In this document: positions 19,614 to 29,819 of the stretch, piece after piece
Layout of the letters: each line of letters begins with the position of its first letter
How positions within the stretch are numbered: the stretch's first letter is position 1
From: Puniceicoccales bacterium Verruco_01
GTDB taxonomy: Bacteria; Verrucomicrobiota; Verrucomicrobiia; Opitutales; Oceanipulchritudinaceae
Assembly: GCA_001604565.1 (NCBI GenBank)
Contig: LVBV01000023.1
Coordinates: 1-61,273, forward strand
Direction: 5' to 3'
Length of the DNA stretch: 61,273 nucleotides
Program-made: the position numbers and the translations under genes
The notes under the pieces: model-generated
Database searches by the model: none
Told to the model about the DNA's origin: nothing
What the model saw: the letters and a program-made list of their open reading frames with translations, nothing else

Positions 19614-22600
19614 CTAGAACTCGAACGTGTTCGTGAGGAACCAAGTCATGCCTTCCGCGATGCGGGAGTAAGCCGTGGTGCCATCGGGCTGGATGTACAC
19701 AGGCACCAGATGAGCGTCCTCGCCAACATTGCGCAGGTTGAGCTGGATGCGCCAGTTCACCTTGTCGTTCAGCTTGCGGGAATAACCGACCCAGAGGTCG
19801 AAGTGATCCTCGCTACCGTCCTTGTAGGGCTTGGAGATGTCCAGAGCGTCCTTCGCGGAGTCATACGCGTAACCGAGCACGCGGTCATCTTCCCAGCGGT
19901 AGGCCATACCAACATTCACGCCCTTGAACATGCCCTCGGTGAAGGAGTAGTTCGTGACGAGGTTGAGACGCCACGGAGACACTTCCGAAGCCGAGCTGCC
20001 GATCTTGGCGAGCAGGGTGTTGTAACGGTTCACGATGTTGCGCTGCCACTGGGTCTGGAAGGTGTCGCCACCCCACAGACGGATCTGGCCAGCCGGGCCC
20101 TTCATGAACTCGGTGTAGCTGTCGATCCAACTCTGGAGCGTCGGGCTCACGGAGGAGATCGTCGCCTCAGTCTTGGCCACATTCACGATAACATTCCAGT
20201 TATCGGTAATGCGGGTGGTGAGTTCCCACTCGATACCCTTGGAGGTGGTGTCGCAGGAAGCAACCGGCGCAGCACCGAAGCTCTTCAGAGCACCGGCGTA
20301 AGCGGGCTGGAGGGCAAGGCCGTCACCGGCGCCGAGGCCACCGACCGGGTCATACACATGCGTGTCCTTGTTGAGACCGTAGGTCGGAACCGCATTGTAG
20401 TAGGCGGACCAAGAAGACTGGTTCTCGAAGGTCGCCGAAGCGGCCGCCGCCTTCATCTTGGCAACATTCATCCCGAGGCCGTACTCATCCATGAAGTGCT
20501 GGTCGAACGGAATGTTGGCGAAGAAGTCCTTCACCATGTTGAAGATCGCCTGCTTGTCTGCAGTGGTGATTGCACTGCCGTCGCCCTTGCCGACGTAGGT
20601 GTTCCACGGCCAGCCCCAGTTACCCTGGCGCAGCTGCGTGTCGGCAATGCCGTCCAAGCCAGCGAGGGCATGGGTGGCTTCCCAGTAGGGCAGTGCCCAG
20701 ACGTAATAGAGGTAGGCGCTACCGAAGCCGGCGTCAGAAGCCGGGAGGGTCGCGTTGGCGACTTCCGTCTTGTACCAGGTGGTTTTCAACGAAATACGGC
20801 CGTCAAGAGCGGAAACGATGAAGCCGTAGTCCTTGGTCTTGCCGGTCGGGTTGTCGATCTGGTTGCCGAAGACGTCACCGCGCGGGGTGTCGGCCTTGAA
20901 GTTCTGACCCCTTCCGTAGAAGGCGGAGAACTGGAGACCCACCGGCAGCATCTTGTTGATGAAGTCGGGGCTGTGCACCACAACGCCCCAAGTGCGGCTG
21001 ATGCCCTTGGCGTAGTTGACGCTGGAGCTGCTGTCATCTTCGCTCAGAACGTAGCTGGAGTCAGCGACGCCGAGATCGTTCTTGAGTGCCTGACCCGCGA
21101 GAGTCTTGACGCGGTCCTTGCGCCAGCCGTAGGTGAAGACCACATTGTCATCAAGCATGTAGCTCTGCAGCGTGACACCCGCGGAGGTGATCGTGTTGCG
21201 AGCCTTGTTGATGCCAGTGTACATCTGGTCGATATCACCGTTCTCAGCGCTCAGAACGCTGAAGCTGCTGGTCGTCCAGCCCTTGTAGTTGGCCGGATTG
21301 TCGGACTGCGTGCCTGTGGTGTTGGCCACGAGCGCGCCGTACTTGTCGTAGTAGTAGTACGTGTACGGATCGCCATAGGACGTGGCGCCCGAAGCGGCAC
21401 CGGTCCAGGTGGAGTCGAAGTACTTCACCGACATCGTGCTGCTCGGGGCAATCGTGCCCGTGACAGCCGAGAGGTTCAGACCGTGGGCCGAGGTGTACTC
21501 GCTGCCGAGGAGGCTCGGGCCAAGGTAGGCAATCCAGTCGTAGTTACGCGTGCCGCCGGTGAGGGTGGCAACCGCGCCGGTCGCATCCGTGTAGTCCGTG
21601 CCGTAGAGCCAGCGCGCGAAGGTGCGAGCGTCGGTCTTCTTCACGTCCTGCGAGAGCAGGCCCGAGATGATGTGGTGGCCCAGAATGCGGGTCAGCCAGG
21701 ATTCCGGGAGGAAGTCCGTGGAACGAACGTCAACGAACGGCGTGAAACGGGTGCTGTTGCGATCGATGCCGGTCGTGTAGTTGCCGTAGTAGCCGCTGTT
21801 GCCGACGTAGGGACGGCCAACATCCGGGTTCGCCGTACCGTCGGAGCGCTGGGTGTTGACGTCCACAGAGAGGACGTACTGGTCACCGCTCAGGAAGCCG
21901 TACTGGCCTTCGTCGTAGGACTGACGGAACGCGGAAATCTCAAAGCCCACGCGGTTGTTGAAGAACGTCTGCGAGAGCGAGAGGGTGCCCGTGGTCCAGT
22001 CCTGCCACTCCTTCTTGTTGTCGCCATCGATCAGCTTGTTGTAGAAGTCGAAGATGGTCGGATCGGAGAGGGAGTAGTTCGCGTAGTAGGAACCGCCCGC
22101 CTTGCAGGCCGCGGCGTAGTTCGAATACGTGGAGATGGCGAAGAGGCGGGCGAACTCAATGCCGCCGATCGTGCCGTCAACACCACCAGTGGGGTTGCGG
22201 CCCTTGGAGGTGCCGAGCATGCCCATCATGGTCTTGTTCAGGGTTCCGTCCGCATTGTAGAAGGCGGCCGGATTCTGACCCATGATACGACCCATGAACG
22301 CTTCCTTGAACCAGGGATACGTGTTGTTGTCGATGCCGTTGAAGCTGGAGTACTGGTCCCACGTGATGTTCGGGTTCAGCGTCAGCTTGTTCAGGTTCGG
22401 GAAGCCGTTCTCGGTGCCCGTCTTGAACCACGGAGTGATCGCGTCGATCGGAGGCAGCGAGCGCGGACGATTCGCGTCGATGTCACCCTTCTCGAAGCTC
22501 ACACGGATGGACGTGTTGGCGCTGTCGCCGAAGAGCTTGGGCTCGTAGCGGGCCGTCACGAAGAAGCGGTTGTCCTTGTTGAAGGCCGGCTTCTGCTGGA

Positions 22601-23321
22601 ACTTCGTGTCGCTATAAAGGCCGATCACGCGAACAGCGAGTTGATCATTGATGATCTCCTTGTTGTAGTCGATCGTGCCGCGGACACTGCCGTAGCTGCC
22701 AATGCGCATTTCCGCCGAGCCCTGGTCCTTGAAGACCGCGGTCTTGGTGGCGGCATTGATGATACCGGCCGGGCTGCCGACGCCGAACAGAATGGAGTTG
22801 GCGCCGCGCTGCATTTCAACGCGCTCGATGTTGTAACCGTCCCAGGGAGCTTCCGTCAGGTAGTAGTTCTGGGTGTTGTCGGCCGCATCAAGGCCGCGAA
22901 CGCGGGTGTTTTCGTTCGGACGGAGGAGCTTGGAAGCGCCGCTCTGGCCGGACTCGTTGTAACCCTGACCGCCGCCGGTGCCGGCAAAGTTGCCGTAAAC
23001 GCCGCCGACTTCCGTGTTCGTCGTATAAACGAGCAGGTCCTGCGTGCTGGTAACGCCCGTATCCTTGAGGAACTGGGTGTTCACCACGCTGATGGAATTC
23101 GCCAGGTCCTTCAGGTCCGTGCGCAGGCGCGTGCCGCCCAGGGTCTGAGTGGTTGAATAACCTTCCGTGGTTTCTGCCGTCACCTCGAACGGTGACATCA
23201 GATACACGTCCTGATCAGTCGTCTGATCTGTCGTGTCCGCCGCTTGACCGACGAGTACTGTCGGTAGCAACGTCAAACCGAGCACTGGTGCCCGGTATAG
23301 TTTGGTCGCACTATATTTCAT
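19614..23321 (-). CDS. TonB-dependent receptor (large, Opitutae type)
   Basis: 1235 residues. Outer-membrane gated channel energised by TonB. Signal peptide at the start (MKYSATKLYRAPVLGLTLL...), then MSPFEVTAETTEGYSTTQTLGGTRLRTDLKDL (TonB box/plug lead-in), plug domain with NTRVRGLDAADNTQNYYL and GYNIERVEMQRGANSILFGVGSPAGIIN, and a ~1000-residue barrel ending in TWFLTNTFEF. It is larger than the usual 700-1000 residues because of long extracellular loops. The substrate is not readable; neighbours (cheA, rarA) give no hint. A 690-bp non-coding stretch lies upstream, suggesting separate regulation. Confidence 0.93.
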   Translation of the reverse strand: MKYSATKLYRAPVLGLTLLPTVLVGQAADTTDQTTDQDVYLMSPFEVTAETTEGYSTTQTLGGTRLRTDLKDLANSISVVNTQFLKDTGVTSTQDLLVYTTNTEVGGVYGNFAGTGGGQGYNESGQSGASKLLRPNENTRVRGLDAADNTQNYYLTEAPWDGYNIERVEMQRGANSILFGVGSPAGIINAATKTAVFKDQGSAEMRIGSYGSVRGTIDYNKEIINDQLAVRVIGLYSDTKFQQKPAFNKDNRFFVTARYEPKLFGDSANTSIRVSFEKGDIDANRPRSLPPIDAITPWFKTGTENGFPNLNKLTLNPNITWDQYSSFNGIDNNTYPWFKEAFMGRIMGQNPAAFYNADGTLNKTMMGMLGTSKGRNPTGGVDGTIGGIEFARLFAISTYSNYAAACKAGGSYYANYSLSDPTIFDFYNKLIDGDNKKEWQDWTTGTLSLSQTFFNNRVGFEISAFRQSYDEGQYGFLSGDQYVLSVDVNTQRSDGTANPDVGRPYVGNSGYYGNYTTGIDRNSTRFTPFVDVRSTDFLPESWLTRILGHHIISGLLSQDVKKTDARTFARWLYGTDYTDATGAVATLTGGTRNYDWIAYLGPSLLGSEYTSAHGLNLSAVTGTIAPSSTMSVKYFDSTWTGAASGATSYGDPYTYYYYDKYGALVANTTGTQSDNPANYKGWTTSSFSVLSAENGDIDQMYTGINKARNTITSAGVTLQSYMLDDNVVFTYGWRKDRVKTLAGQALKNDLGVADSSYVLSEDDSSSSVNYAKGISRTWGVVVHSPDFINKMLPVGLQFSAFYGRGQNFKADTPRGDVFGNQIDNPTGKTKDYGFIVSALDGRISLKTTWYKTEVANATLPASDAGFGSAYLYYVWALPYWEATHALAGLDGIADTQLRQGNWGWPWNTYVGKGDGSAITTADKQAIFNMVKDFFANIPFDQHFMDEYGLGMNVAKMKAAAASATFENQSSWSAYYNAVPTYGLNKDTHVYDPVGGLGAGDGLALQPAYAGALKSFGAAPVASCDTTSKGIEWELTTRITDNWNVIVNVAKTEATISSVSPTLQSWIDSYTEFMKGPAGQIRLWGGDTFQTQWQRNIVNRYNTLLAKIGSSASEVSPWRLNLVTNYSFTEGMFKGVNVGMAYRWEDDRVLGYAYDSAKDALDISKPYKDGSEDHFDLWVGYSRKLNDKVNWRIQLNLRNVGEDAHLVPVYIQPDGTTAYSRIAEGMTWFLTNTFEF

Positions 23322-24008
23322 GTGTTTCTTGGCTATTATTGTGGGTTGGGGTCTGAGAAATCGCGGAGTCGGCCCTGATGTGGAGCAAACCCCCGATCAC
23401 ACAGGAATGGCCCGCCTATGGGGTAGGACGGAACCAAGAAAAAGGAGTCCTGTCGTAATTCGTGCAAAGATCTGTATGGCCCGCACCGGGTCCAGCAAGG
23501 GCTTTAGAATGGTGCCTGCGGACGCTACTGTCCACACTTTTCGCACATGCGGAAAACCGTGGACATCCCGAGGCTATCCCACACCCTCCACATCGCGCAT
23601 CGACGCGGCTTCCGGGCCGCGGGACAGGCCGGACGACAGAGGATTGCAGAGAACCACACAGGGCGCACATGCGGACCTGTGGCAAAAGCTCCGGACAGCC
23701 CTGCTTCGACAAGCCGTTGACGAAGAATCAGCAAGAGAATTGTTAACTTCTCCCGTCGCTCTTTGTAAATATTGTTAACACGGCAGATGTACAATCTATC
23801 TATTGTCGCGGATTCGCCAACGGAACAGAATCTATCACGAACCGGCGATGAGTGATGTCACCGTTTCTGCAAGAAAGTTTGTCGCGAAGGTAATCAAGTC
23901 CGTAAGGCGATCCGGACAACACGACCCTCCGGACGGTGATCGGGCAGCCAAAGGCAACAGGCGCATTCCGGCCCCCGAAGCAACCTCATCATGCTCTTCA
24001 ACTACGGG
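23322..24008. promoter_or_regulatory. non-coding region upstream of the large TonB receptor
   Basis: 687 bp between the receptor start and the cheA stop. No convincing gene: open frames here lack family features. It holds an inverted repeat (GAGAA-TTGTTAAC-TTCTC, 23735-23752) and two direct copies of ATTGTTAAC starting at 23739 and 23771, 32 bp (about three helical turns) apart, in an AT-rich patch that could be an operator. No clear terminator for cheA was found. Confidence 0.45.
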
Positions 24009-26597
24009 CTAACTCTGGCCGATGAGGCCCGAGGGATCCAGAATGAGCGCGATCGTGCCGTCGCCGAGAATGGCGCCACCCGCGACACCCGCCACGTTTT
24101 TCATCATGCCGCCCAGGCTCTTGATGACGACTTCCTGCTTGCTCAGCATGTCGTCCACCAGAAGTCCGAAGGGTTTGCCGAAGGTCTCGATGATGACGAC
24201 GATGCCGTCCCACGTGTTTGCGACTTCGGTCTCGATATTGAAGCGTTCGGAGAGGCGTACGATGGGGATTGTCTTGCCGCGCAGGTCCAGCACCTCCGCC
24301 TTGCCCTTGATTGTGCTGATCTGGCTCTTTTCCGGGCGGATGGCCACCTTGACAGAGGTGGTGGGCAGAATGAAACGGTCCGCACCCACCTTGACGACGA
24401 GACCGTCGATGATGGCGGTGGTGAGGGGCAGCTTGATCTTGAAGGTCGTCCCGCGGCCCAGTTCCGACTCCAGCTCCACCTTGCCGCGCAGTTTCTCGAT
24501 GTTCCGACGCACCACGTCCATGCCGACGCCGCGGCCCGAAATATCCGTCACCTTCTCCGCCGTTGAAAAGCCGGGCTCGAAGATGAGGGCCTGAATCTCC
24601 TGCTTGGACAGGTTCTGGTCCTCGCGGACAAGGCCGGTCTTGCGCGCCTTCTTGAGGATTTTGACCGGATCGAGACCGTGGCCGTCATCGGAAAGCTCGA
24701 TCACGATGCTGGAACCCTGATGATACGCCTTGAGGGTGATTTTTCCCACTGCTTCCTTGCCTGCCTTGAGGCGCTCCTCCTCGGCCTCGATGCCATGATC
24801 GAGGGAGTTGCGGATCATGTGGACGAGCGGATCGTTGATCTGCTCCACCACGTTGCGGTCCAGTTCCGTCTCCTCGCCCTCGGTGATGAAATCGACCTTC
24901 TTGCCGACCTGGCTCGCCAGATCGCGCACCATGCGGCTCACCTTCTGGAAGGTGGGTTTGATGGGGACCAAGCGCAGCGACATGCTCGTGTGCTGAAGTT
25001 CGCGCGTGATGCGCTGGAGCTGGGCGATGTTCTGCTGAAGGGCCGTGTTTTCGCCCACTCCCGCCGCCCTACCCGATTCGGAAAGCTGGCTCTGCACGAT
25101 GACGAGCTCGCCCACCATGTCCATCAGGTTGTCGAGCTTGGTGGTGCGCACGCGAATCGTGGAGCCGCCGCCGTCCTTGGGCGCGGCGATCGCGGCGGAG
25201 GCGGAAGCCCCCGGCGCCGGTGCTGCGGAAACGGCGGGAGCCGCCTCCGCGGCATGGGATTCCTCCTCGCCATCGCTATCGTGGGTGACGGCGGGGGCCG
25301 CAGCGGGCGAGGGAGCCGCCGCTGCGGCCGACGCAGCCGCGGGAGCGGCGGACGGCGCCACAGCCGGAGCCGTGCCGAGGGCCGTGGCAATCACACCCTG
25401 CACGGCCTTGATGATGTGCGAAACGGGAATGACGGCGGCGGGTTTGATGCCCTTCTCGATGGCCGCTGTGATCTGATCGACAAGTCTCTGGAGCGTGTCC
25501 TTGGCCTGAAGGATCAGGGTGATCATGCCCGAATCGAGCGTCAGGCGATGGTTGCGCGCATGGTCTAGCAGTGTCTCCACCTGATGGGACAGGGCCTGAA
25601 TCGGCACGAGGTGCAGAAAGCCCGCCACGCCCTTGATCGTATGGAAGGCGCGGAAGATGAGGGCGAGCGAGTCGCCGTCGTGGGGCTCGTGCTCCAGCAC
25701 CAGCACCGCCGCCTCGATGTTTTCGAGGTGTTCGAGAGCCTCGGTCTGGAATTCGGAAAGGATTTCAAGGTCGTCCTCCTTGATTTCGAGGAGGGCGTCG
25801 CATTCCTCGTGCTTTTCCGGCTCGGGAACGAAAGCCGCCGTGCTGCGGCGCTCCGAGGTCGCCGCGGGTGCGGGACTGGCGGACGGCGCGGGGGCTGACG
25901 CCGAAGCGGATTCAGTCCCGGCAAGAGGAGCAAAATCGACAATCTCCGCCCCGGAACCGGAGACAAGGCTGCGGATGGCCTCCTGCGCCCAAGCGACAAA
26001 GGTGCCGACGTAGGAGATCGTGGCCAGATCGAAGGGCTTCGCGTTGTCGAGAAGCTGATCCAGCGCCTTCTTGAGGTTCGCCGTGGCCACCTGGATCTTC
26101 GGGAAGGCGACGGAAGCCTCGATCAGCTCGCCCGCGAGGGAATAGATGGGAACCAGCCCCTCGTCGCTGCCGGCATTGGCTATGACAAGCTCCGTCGCGA
26201 TGCGGTTGATGATCTCGTTGCAACGCGTCTCGCTGCCGGTCAGGTCCACATCCTCGTCGCCGAGCCAGGGAGCCGGGCCGAAGGGCACTAGAGGATGCCC
26301 GCTGCGAAGCGCCAGAATGCTGTCCTGCGCCCAAGTGGTGAAATTTCCCACGTACTCCAGCGTGCGCTCGTCAAAGGGCTTGGATTCGTCCAGCAATGCG
26401 TCGAGAGCGCGCTGAACGTGGCGGCAGGCGTCGTGGATCACGTCCTCGAAACCATCGGTCTCGCCGGAGAGCTCGTTCACCAGCGAATACGCAGGAACCA
26501 GTCCGTCGTCCTTCCCGGGCGAGGCAAGCACCAGTTCGGTGGCGATGCGGTTCAGGGTTGCGTCGCACGCATTCAGTTGGTCTTCGCTTAAAGGCAT
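24009..26597 (-). CDS. cheA: chemotaxis-type histidine kinase CheA
   Basis: 862 residues. Domain order: two related ~90-residue helical modules (11-97 and 126-209), an Ala/Pro linker, HPt domain with phospho-accepting His319 in FRAFHTIKG, another Ala/Pro-rich linker (~405-475) where a P2 domain would normally be, dimerisation domain (TTKLDNLMDMVGELV), HATPase with Asn597 in HMIRNSLDHG and G-boxes DDGHGLD and GRGVGMD, and a CheW-like domain from ~730. It autophosphorylates on His and feeds a CheY-type regulator. No cheW, cheY or receptor gene is adjacent. The duplicated N-terminal modules are not part of standard CheA. Confidence 0.92.
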   Translation of the reverse strand: MPLSEDQLNACDATLNRIATELVLASPGKDDGLVPAYSLVNELSGETDGFEDVIHDACRHVQRALDALLDESKPFDERTLEYVGNFTTWAQDSILALRSGHPLVPFGPAPWLGDEDVDLTGSETRCNEIINRIATELVIANAGSDEGLVPIYSLAGELIEASVAFPKIQVATANLKKALDQLLDNAKPFDLATISYVGTFVAWAQEAIRSLVSGSGAEIVDFAPLAGTESASASAPAPSASPAPAATSERRSTAAFVPEPEKHEECDALLEIKEDDLEILSEFQTEALEHLENIEAAVLVLEHEPHDGDSLALIFRAFHTIKGVAGFLHLVPIQALSHQVETLLDHARNHRLTLDSGMITLILQAKDTLQRLVDQITAAIEKGIKPAAVIPVSHIIKAVQGVIATALGTAPAVAPSAAPAAASAAAAAPSPAAAPAVTHDSDGEEESHAAEAAPAVSAAPAPGASASAAIAAPKDGGGSTIRVRTTKLDNLMDMVGELVIVQSQLSESGRAAGVGENTALQQNIAQLQRITRELQHTSMSLRLVPIKPTFQKVSRMVRDLASQVGKKVDFITEGEETELDRNVVEQINDPLVHMIRNSLDHGIEAEEERLKAGKEAVGKITLKAYHQGSSIVIELSDDGHGLDPVKILKKARKTGLVREDQNLSKQEIQALIFEPGFSTAEKVTDISGRGVGMDVVRRNIEKLRGKVELESELGRGTTFKIKLPLTTAIIDGLVVKVGADRFILPTTSVKVAIRPEKSQISTIKGKAEVLDLRGKTIPIVRLSERFNIETEVANTWDGIVVIIETFGKPFGLLVDDMLSKQEVVIKSLGGMMKNVAGVAGGAILGDGTIALILDPSGLIGQS

Positions 26598-26717
26598 TTT
26601 TTAGCGGACTGGGTTCAAATGAATATTAATCGGCCTCTTCGCCTGCCACCTAACAGCAAAGCAAAGAGGTTGGGCCGAAAGATGGACGCCCGGCCTCCGC
26701 TCCCGGCGGGAATCCCT

Positions 26718-28904
26718 TCATCGGGCCCGGCCGCCCTCGTCGAGGAGGGTTCTCACCTTGACGAGCATGGAATTGAGGGGGAAGGGCTTCTCCATGATCG
26801 TGGCATCGCTCGGCAGGGAGTAGAAGGTGTCGAGCTGGTCGTCGTAGCCGGTCATGAACAAAACCTTGGCCTTCGGATTCTTTTCGAGCAGGCGCGCCGC
26901 CACTTCGCGACCGGAGAGCTTCGGCAGGACAAGGTCCGAGATCAGAAGGTCCACGTCGAAGTCGATGCGCGAAAGCATCTCGACGGCGGCGGCGCCCTCG
27001 CTGGCGGAATAGACGGAATAGCCGTGCAGACGCAGAAGAGCGCACACGCAGTCGAGGAAGGTCTCGTCGTCCTCGACGATGAACACCTTTTCGTGACCCG
27101 TCGGCGCCTCGGAGCCTCCGCCGAGGGATCCCTTGCAGACGGGCTGCGACTGTCCGGATTCCGGGAAGATGAGCTCGAAGCGCGCGCCCTCGCCGGGCCG
27201 GGAATGGACCGCCACACAACCGCCATACTGTTTGACGATGCCGTGCACCGTCGCGAGACCTAGTCCCGTGCCCTTGCCGATTTCCTTGGTGGTGAAGAAG
27301 GGGTCGAAAATCCGTTTCTGCGTCTCCTCATCCATGCCACAGCCAGTGTCCGTCACGGAAAGGACCACGTAGCGGCCCTTGCGGATCGTCTCGCGCCCAA
27401 GCGTCACGGGGCGGTCGTAATCGCGGCTCACCACCTCGATCGTGATCGTGCCGCTGCCGGGAATGGCGTCGCGCGCGTTGACGCAAAGGTTGAGGAGCGC
27501 CTGTTCGATCTGTCCCTGATCGGCGCGGATCTTCGCGAGATTCTCGCCGTAGCGGGTCTCCATCTCGATATCCTCGCGAATCACGCGGCGAAGCATGCCC
27601 TTGACCTCCTCCACGACCTGCGAAAGGTCCAGAAGTGTGGGATTGGGACGGTCCTTGCGCGAGAAGGTCATGAGCTGCGAGACGAGGTCCACGCCCTTGC
27701 GTCCGGCGGCGCGGATCTGCTGGGCGTACTTCATCGCGGGGGTGTCCTCCTCCAGCTTGAGGATCTGGAGGTCGCAGTAGGAATTGATGACGCTAAGAAG
27801 GTTGTTGAAATCGTGGGCGATGCCGGTGGCGAGGCGTCCGACGGATTCGATCTTCTGGGACTGGCGCAGGCTTTCCTCCATCCGCCGGGTGTGCGTCAAG
27901 TCGCGCAGGGCGAAGGCATATCCCTCGCACTGTCCGCGGGGGTCGAGGATCGGCGTCGCGGACCACGAGGCGAGGAAATCATGCCCCATGCGGGTGCGGG
28001 TCATCCCCTCCCCTGCCCAAGCTCCGCCGCCGCGCACGGCGCCGAGCATCTCATCCCAGAACACCTCGTGGGGCGTCGTCTCAAGGATGGAAAGCGGGCG
28101 CCCCAGACATTCCTTCGCCACCCAGCCCGACAGTTTTTCGAACGAACTGTTGCAGAAAACAATATCCGGGAACGCATCGGGTCCGCAGCACCTTGTAACG
28201 ACAACGCCGCACTCGATGTTCTCCACCGCCGCCGTCAGTCGGCGCAGACGCATCTGGCACTCGCGCGCGCTGTCGCGGTCCTCAAGGATCACAAAACAGG
28301 ATTCCACACCGTTTCCGTTCCGGAGGATTCCCGCGTGGCAGCGCACAACGCGCGACGATTTCGGCGCGGTCAGGACATACTCCGCATCGCCGCTGGACAG
28401 GAGCTCCCTGGGATGCTCCACTTTCTCGCCACCCGAAAGGGAGGAAAGAACGAACACCGACGAAAAATTCTCTCCGACAAGATGCGCCGCGCTACGTCCT
28501 GCGTGCAGTTCCGCCGCCGCGTTCACCCCGGTGATGAGCCCGGCTCCGTCCGTCCGCACGGCGACGTAGGGGAAAAGCGAAAGAACCGCGTCCACGCCGG
28601 CGGCATCGCCCGACGACGCGGTGCGCCCGGCGCAGCGGACGACCGCGCTCACCTCGGCGGGCACAACCGGGCTGTGGATGAAAAACGGAGCGTCGCCCTC
28701 CTCCATGCCTGCGGGCAAAACCTCCACAAACGCCGATTTTCCCGCAAGGGCCGCGGTGGAAGCGGGACCGATCACGATGTCGCAACCACCCTCCGGGATC
28801 GCCTCGCCGACAGAAACCCGGCATCCCTCGCCTTCCAATACGTTTTTGATGGAGGAGACGGTTCGTTCGTCCGTGCGGGCGATCAAGACTCGGTAAGCGT
28901 TCAT
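26718..28904 (-). CDS. PAS-containing hybrid histidine kinase with C-terminal receiver
   Basis: 728 residues, apparently cytoplasmic (no membrane segment seen). Residues 1-95 resemble a response-regulator receiver that has lost its acidic pocket (MNAYRVLIARTDERTV...CDIVIGP). Then a PAS-like region (~105-200), a second PAS (~220-340), the DHp with His364 in GIAHDFNNLLSV, the HATPase with Asn476 in CVNARDAI and GTGLGLATV, and a C-terminal receiver (606-728) with Asp657 in LLISDLVLP and EKPF. It probably phosphorylates its own receiver. It lies 120 bp upstream of cheA on the same strand, so a joint signalling role is possible but unproven. Confidence 0.9.
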   Translation of the reverse strand: MNAYRVLIARTDERTVSSIKNVLEGEGCRVSVGEAIPEGGCDIVIGPASTAALAGKSAFVEVLPAGMEEGDAPFFIHSPVVPAEVSAVVRCAGRTASSGDAAGVDAVLSLFPYVAVRTDGAGLITGVNAAAELHAGRSAAHLVGENFSSVFVLSSLSGGEKVEHPRELLSSGDAEYVLTAPKSSRVVRCHAGILRNGNGVESCFVILEDRDSARECQMRLRRLTAAVENIECGVVVTRCCGPDAFPDIVFCNSSFEKLSGWVAKECLGRPLSILETTPHEVFWDEMLGAVRGGGAWAGEGMTRTRMGHDFLASWSATPILDPRGQCEGYAFALRDLTHTRRMEESLRQSQKIESVGRLATGIAHDFNNLLSVINSYCDLQILKLEEDTPAMKYAQQIRAAGRKGVDLVSQLMTFSRKDRPNPTLLDLSQVVEEVKGMLRRVIREDIEMETRYGENLAKIRADQGQIEQALLNLCVNARDAIPGSGTITIEVVSRDYDRPVTLGRETIRKGRYVVLSVTDTGCGMDEETQKRIFDPFFTTKEIGKGTGLGLATVHGIVKQYGGCVAVHSRPGEGARFELIFPESGQSQPVCKGSLGGGSEAPTGHEKVFIVEDDETFLDCVCALLRLHGYSVYSASEGAAAVEMLSRIDFDVDLLISDLVLPKLSGREVAARLLEKNPKAKVLFMTGYDDQLDTFYSLPSDATIMEKPFPLNSMLVKVRTLLDEGGRAR

Positions 28905-28985
28905 CCTAGTTCAGGCTGAGGGGTATGGACAAGTAATCCTACTTGCCGGGCATAAGATCAAGCATTTACCTGTCTGTCAGAGGGT

Positions 28986-29726
28986 TTACGGCGGCGGTGC
29001 CGCCCTGTGGCGGAGAATCTCCCCGGCGACGGCCAGCGCCGCGATGGCAGCGGTGTCGGATCGCAGGACGAGCGGCCCCAGGGTCACGGGCACAAAGCCC
29101 GATTCGCGCAGAAGCGAATATTCGCCGGGCGTAAAATCCCCCTCGGGGCCGATCGCGATGACAACACCCGCGTGCGCGTCGGCCCGTGAAAGCGCCTCGG
29201 TGAGGCTGACCGGGCTGCCTTCGAGCGAGCACACAAGGCGCACCTGCGGCAGGGGAGACGACGCAAGGCCCCCGATGTCCACGGGAAGACGAATCTCCGG
29301 CAGGAAGGGATTGCCACACTGCTTCACTGCCTCCACCGCCTCGGACTTCCACTTGGCCACCTTGCGCTGCGTGCGTTCCGCGTCGAGGCGCAGTTCGCTG
29401 CGCGCGGTGACAAGCGGGATGACCTGTGCCGCACCCAGCTCCGCCGCCTTCTGCACGATGGCATCCATCGTCCGGCCTAGTGGCATTGCCTGCGCCAGAA
29501 ATAGCGGCGCGCCGGAGCGCCGTGCCGTGGAGACCTCCCCCACCTCGACCGTCGCCGCCTTCGCGTCGGCTCTTGACAGTACACCGGTGGCGCTCTGTCC
29601 CGCGCCGTCCAGAAGAGTGACGACCTCTCCCACCCTCGCGCGTCGCACGACGACAAGGTGGTGGCCCTCCTCAGTGGAAAGAATGTTTTTCCCGGGCAGG
29701 ATCCCGGTGTGGAAAGAATACAACAT
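28986..29726 (-). CDS. rsmE: 16S rRNA (uracil-1498-N3)-methyltransferase
   Basis: 246 residues from the ATG at 29726 (MLYSFHTGILPGKN); a further upstream in-frame ATG at 29774 adds 16 residues unlike the family. RsmE methylates U1498 of 16S rRNA. Seen: N-terminal PUA-like domain (HHLVVVRRARVGEVVTLLDGAG) and C-terminal SPOUT fold with the knot motifs AIGPEGDFTPGE and LGPLVLRSDTAAIAAL. It stands alone; the next gene on this strand begins after a short gap at 28904. Confidence 0.93.
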   Translation of the reverse strand: MLYSFHTGILPGKNILSTEEGHHLVVVRRARVGEVVTLLDGAGQSATGVLSRADAKAATVEVGEVSTARRSGAPLFLAQAMPLGRTMDAIVQKAAELGAAQVIPLVTARSELRLDAERTQRKVAKWKSEAVEAVKQCGNPFLPEIRLPVDIGGLASSPLPQVRLVCSLEGSPVSLTEALSRADAHAGVVIAIGPEGDFTPGEYSLLRESGFVPVTLGPLVLRSDTAAIAALAVAGEILRHRAAPPP

Positions 29727-29819
29727 CTTGCTGAATGAAAAGGCTTTGCGACAATCCCGCACCACGATAAACACCCATCCGTCCGCGCGCGGTCAAAATA
29801 ATCCGCGCAAGTTTGAACG

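Noticed and set aside
19710..23156. A 1148-codon plus-strand frame opposite the large TonB receptor
   Set aside because: Antisense shadow of a high-GC gene; its residues show no fold or family and the receptor on the minus strand is unmistakable.
23302..23778. A 158-codon plus-strand frame in the gap after the TonB receptor
   Set aside because: It starts inside the receptor's 5' region; composition is Arg/Thr/Pro-rich with no recognisable domain.
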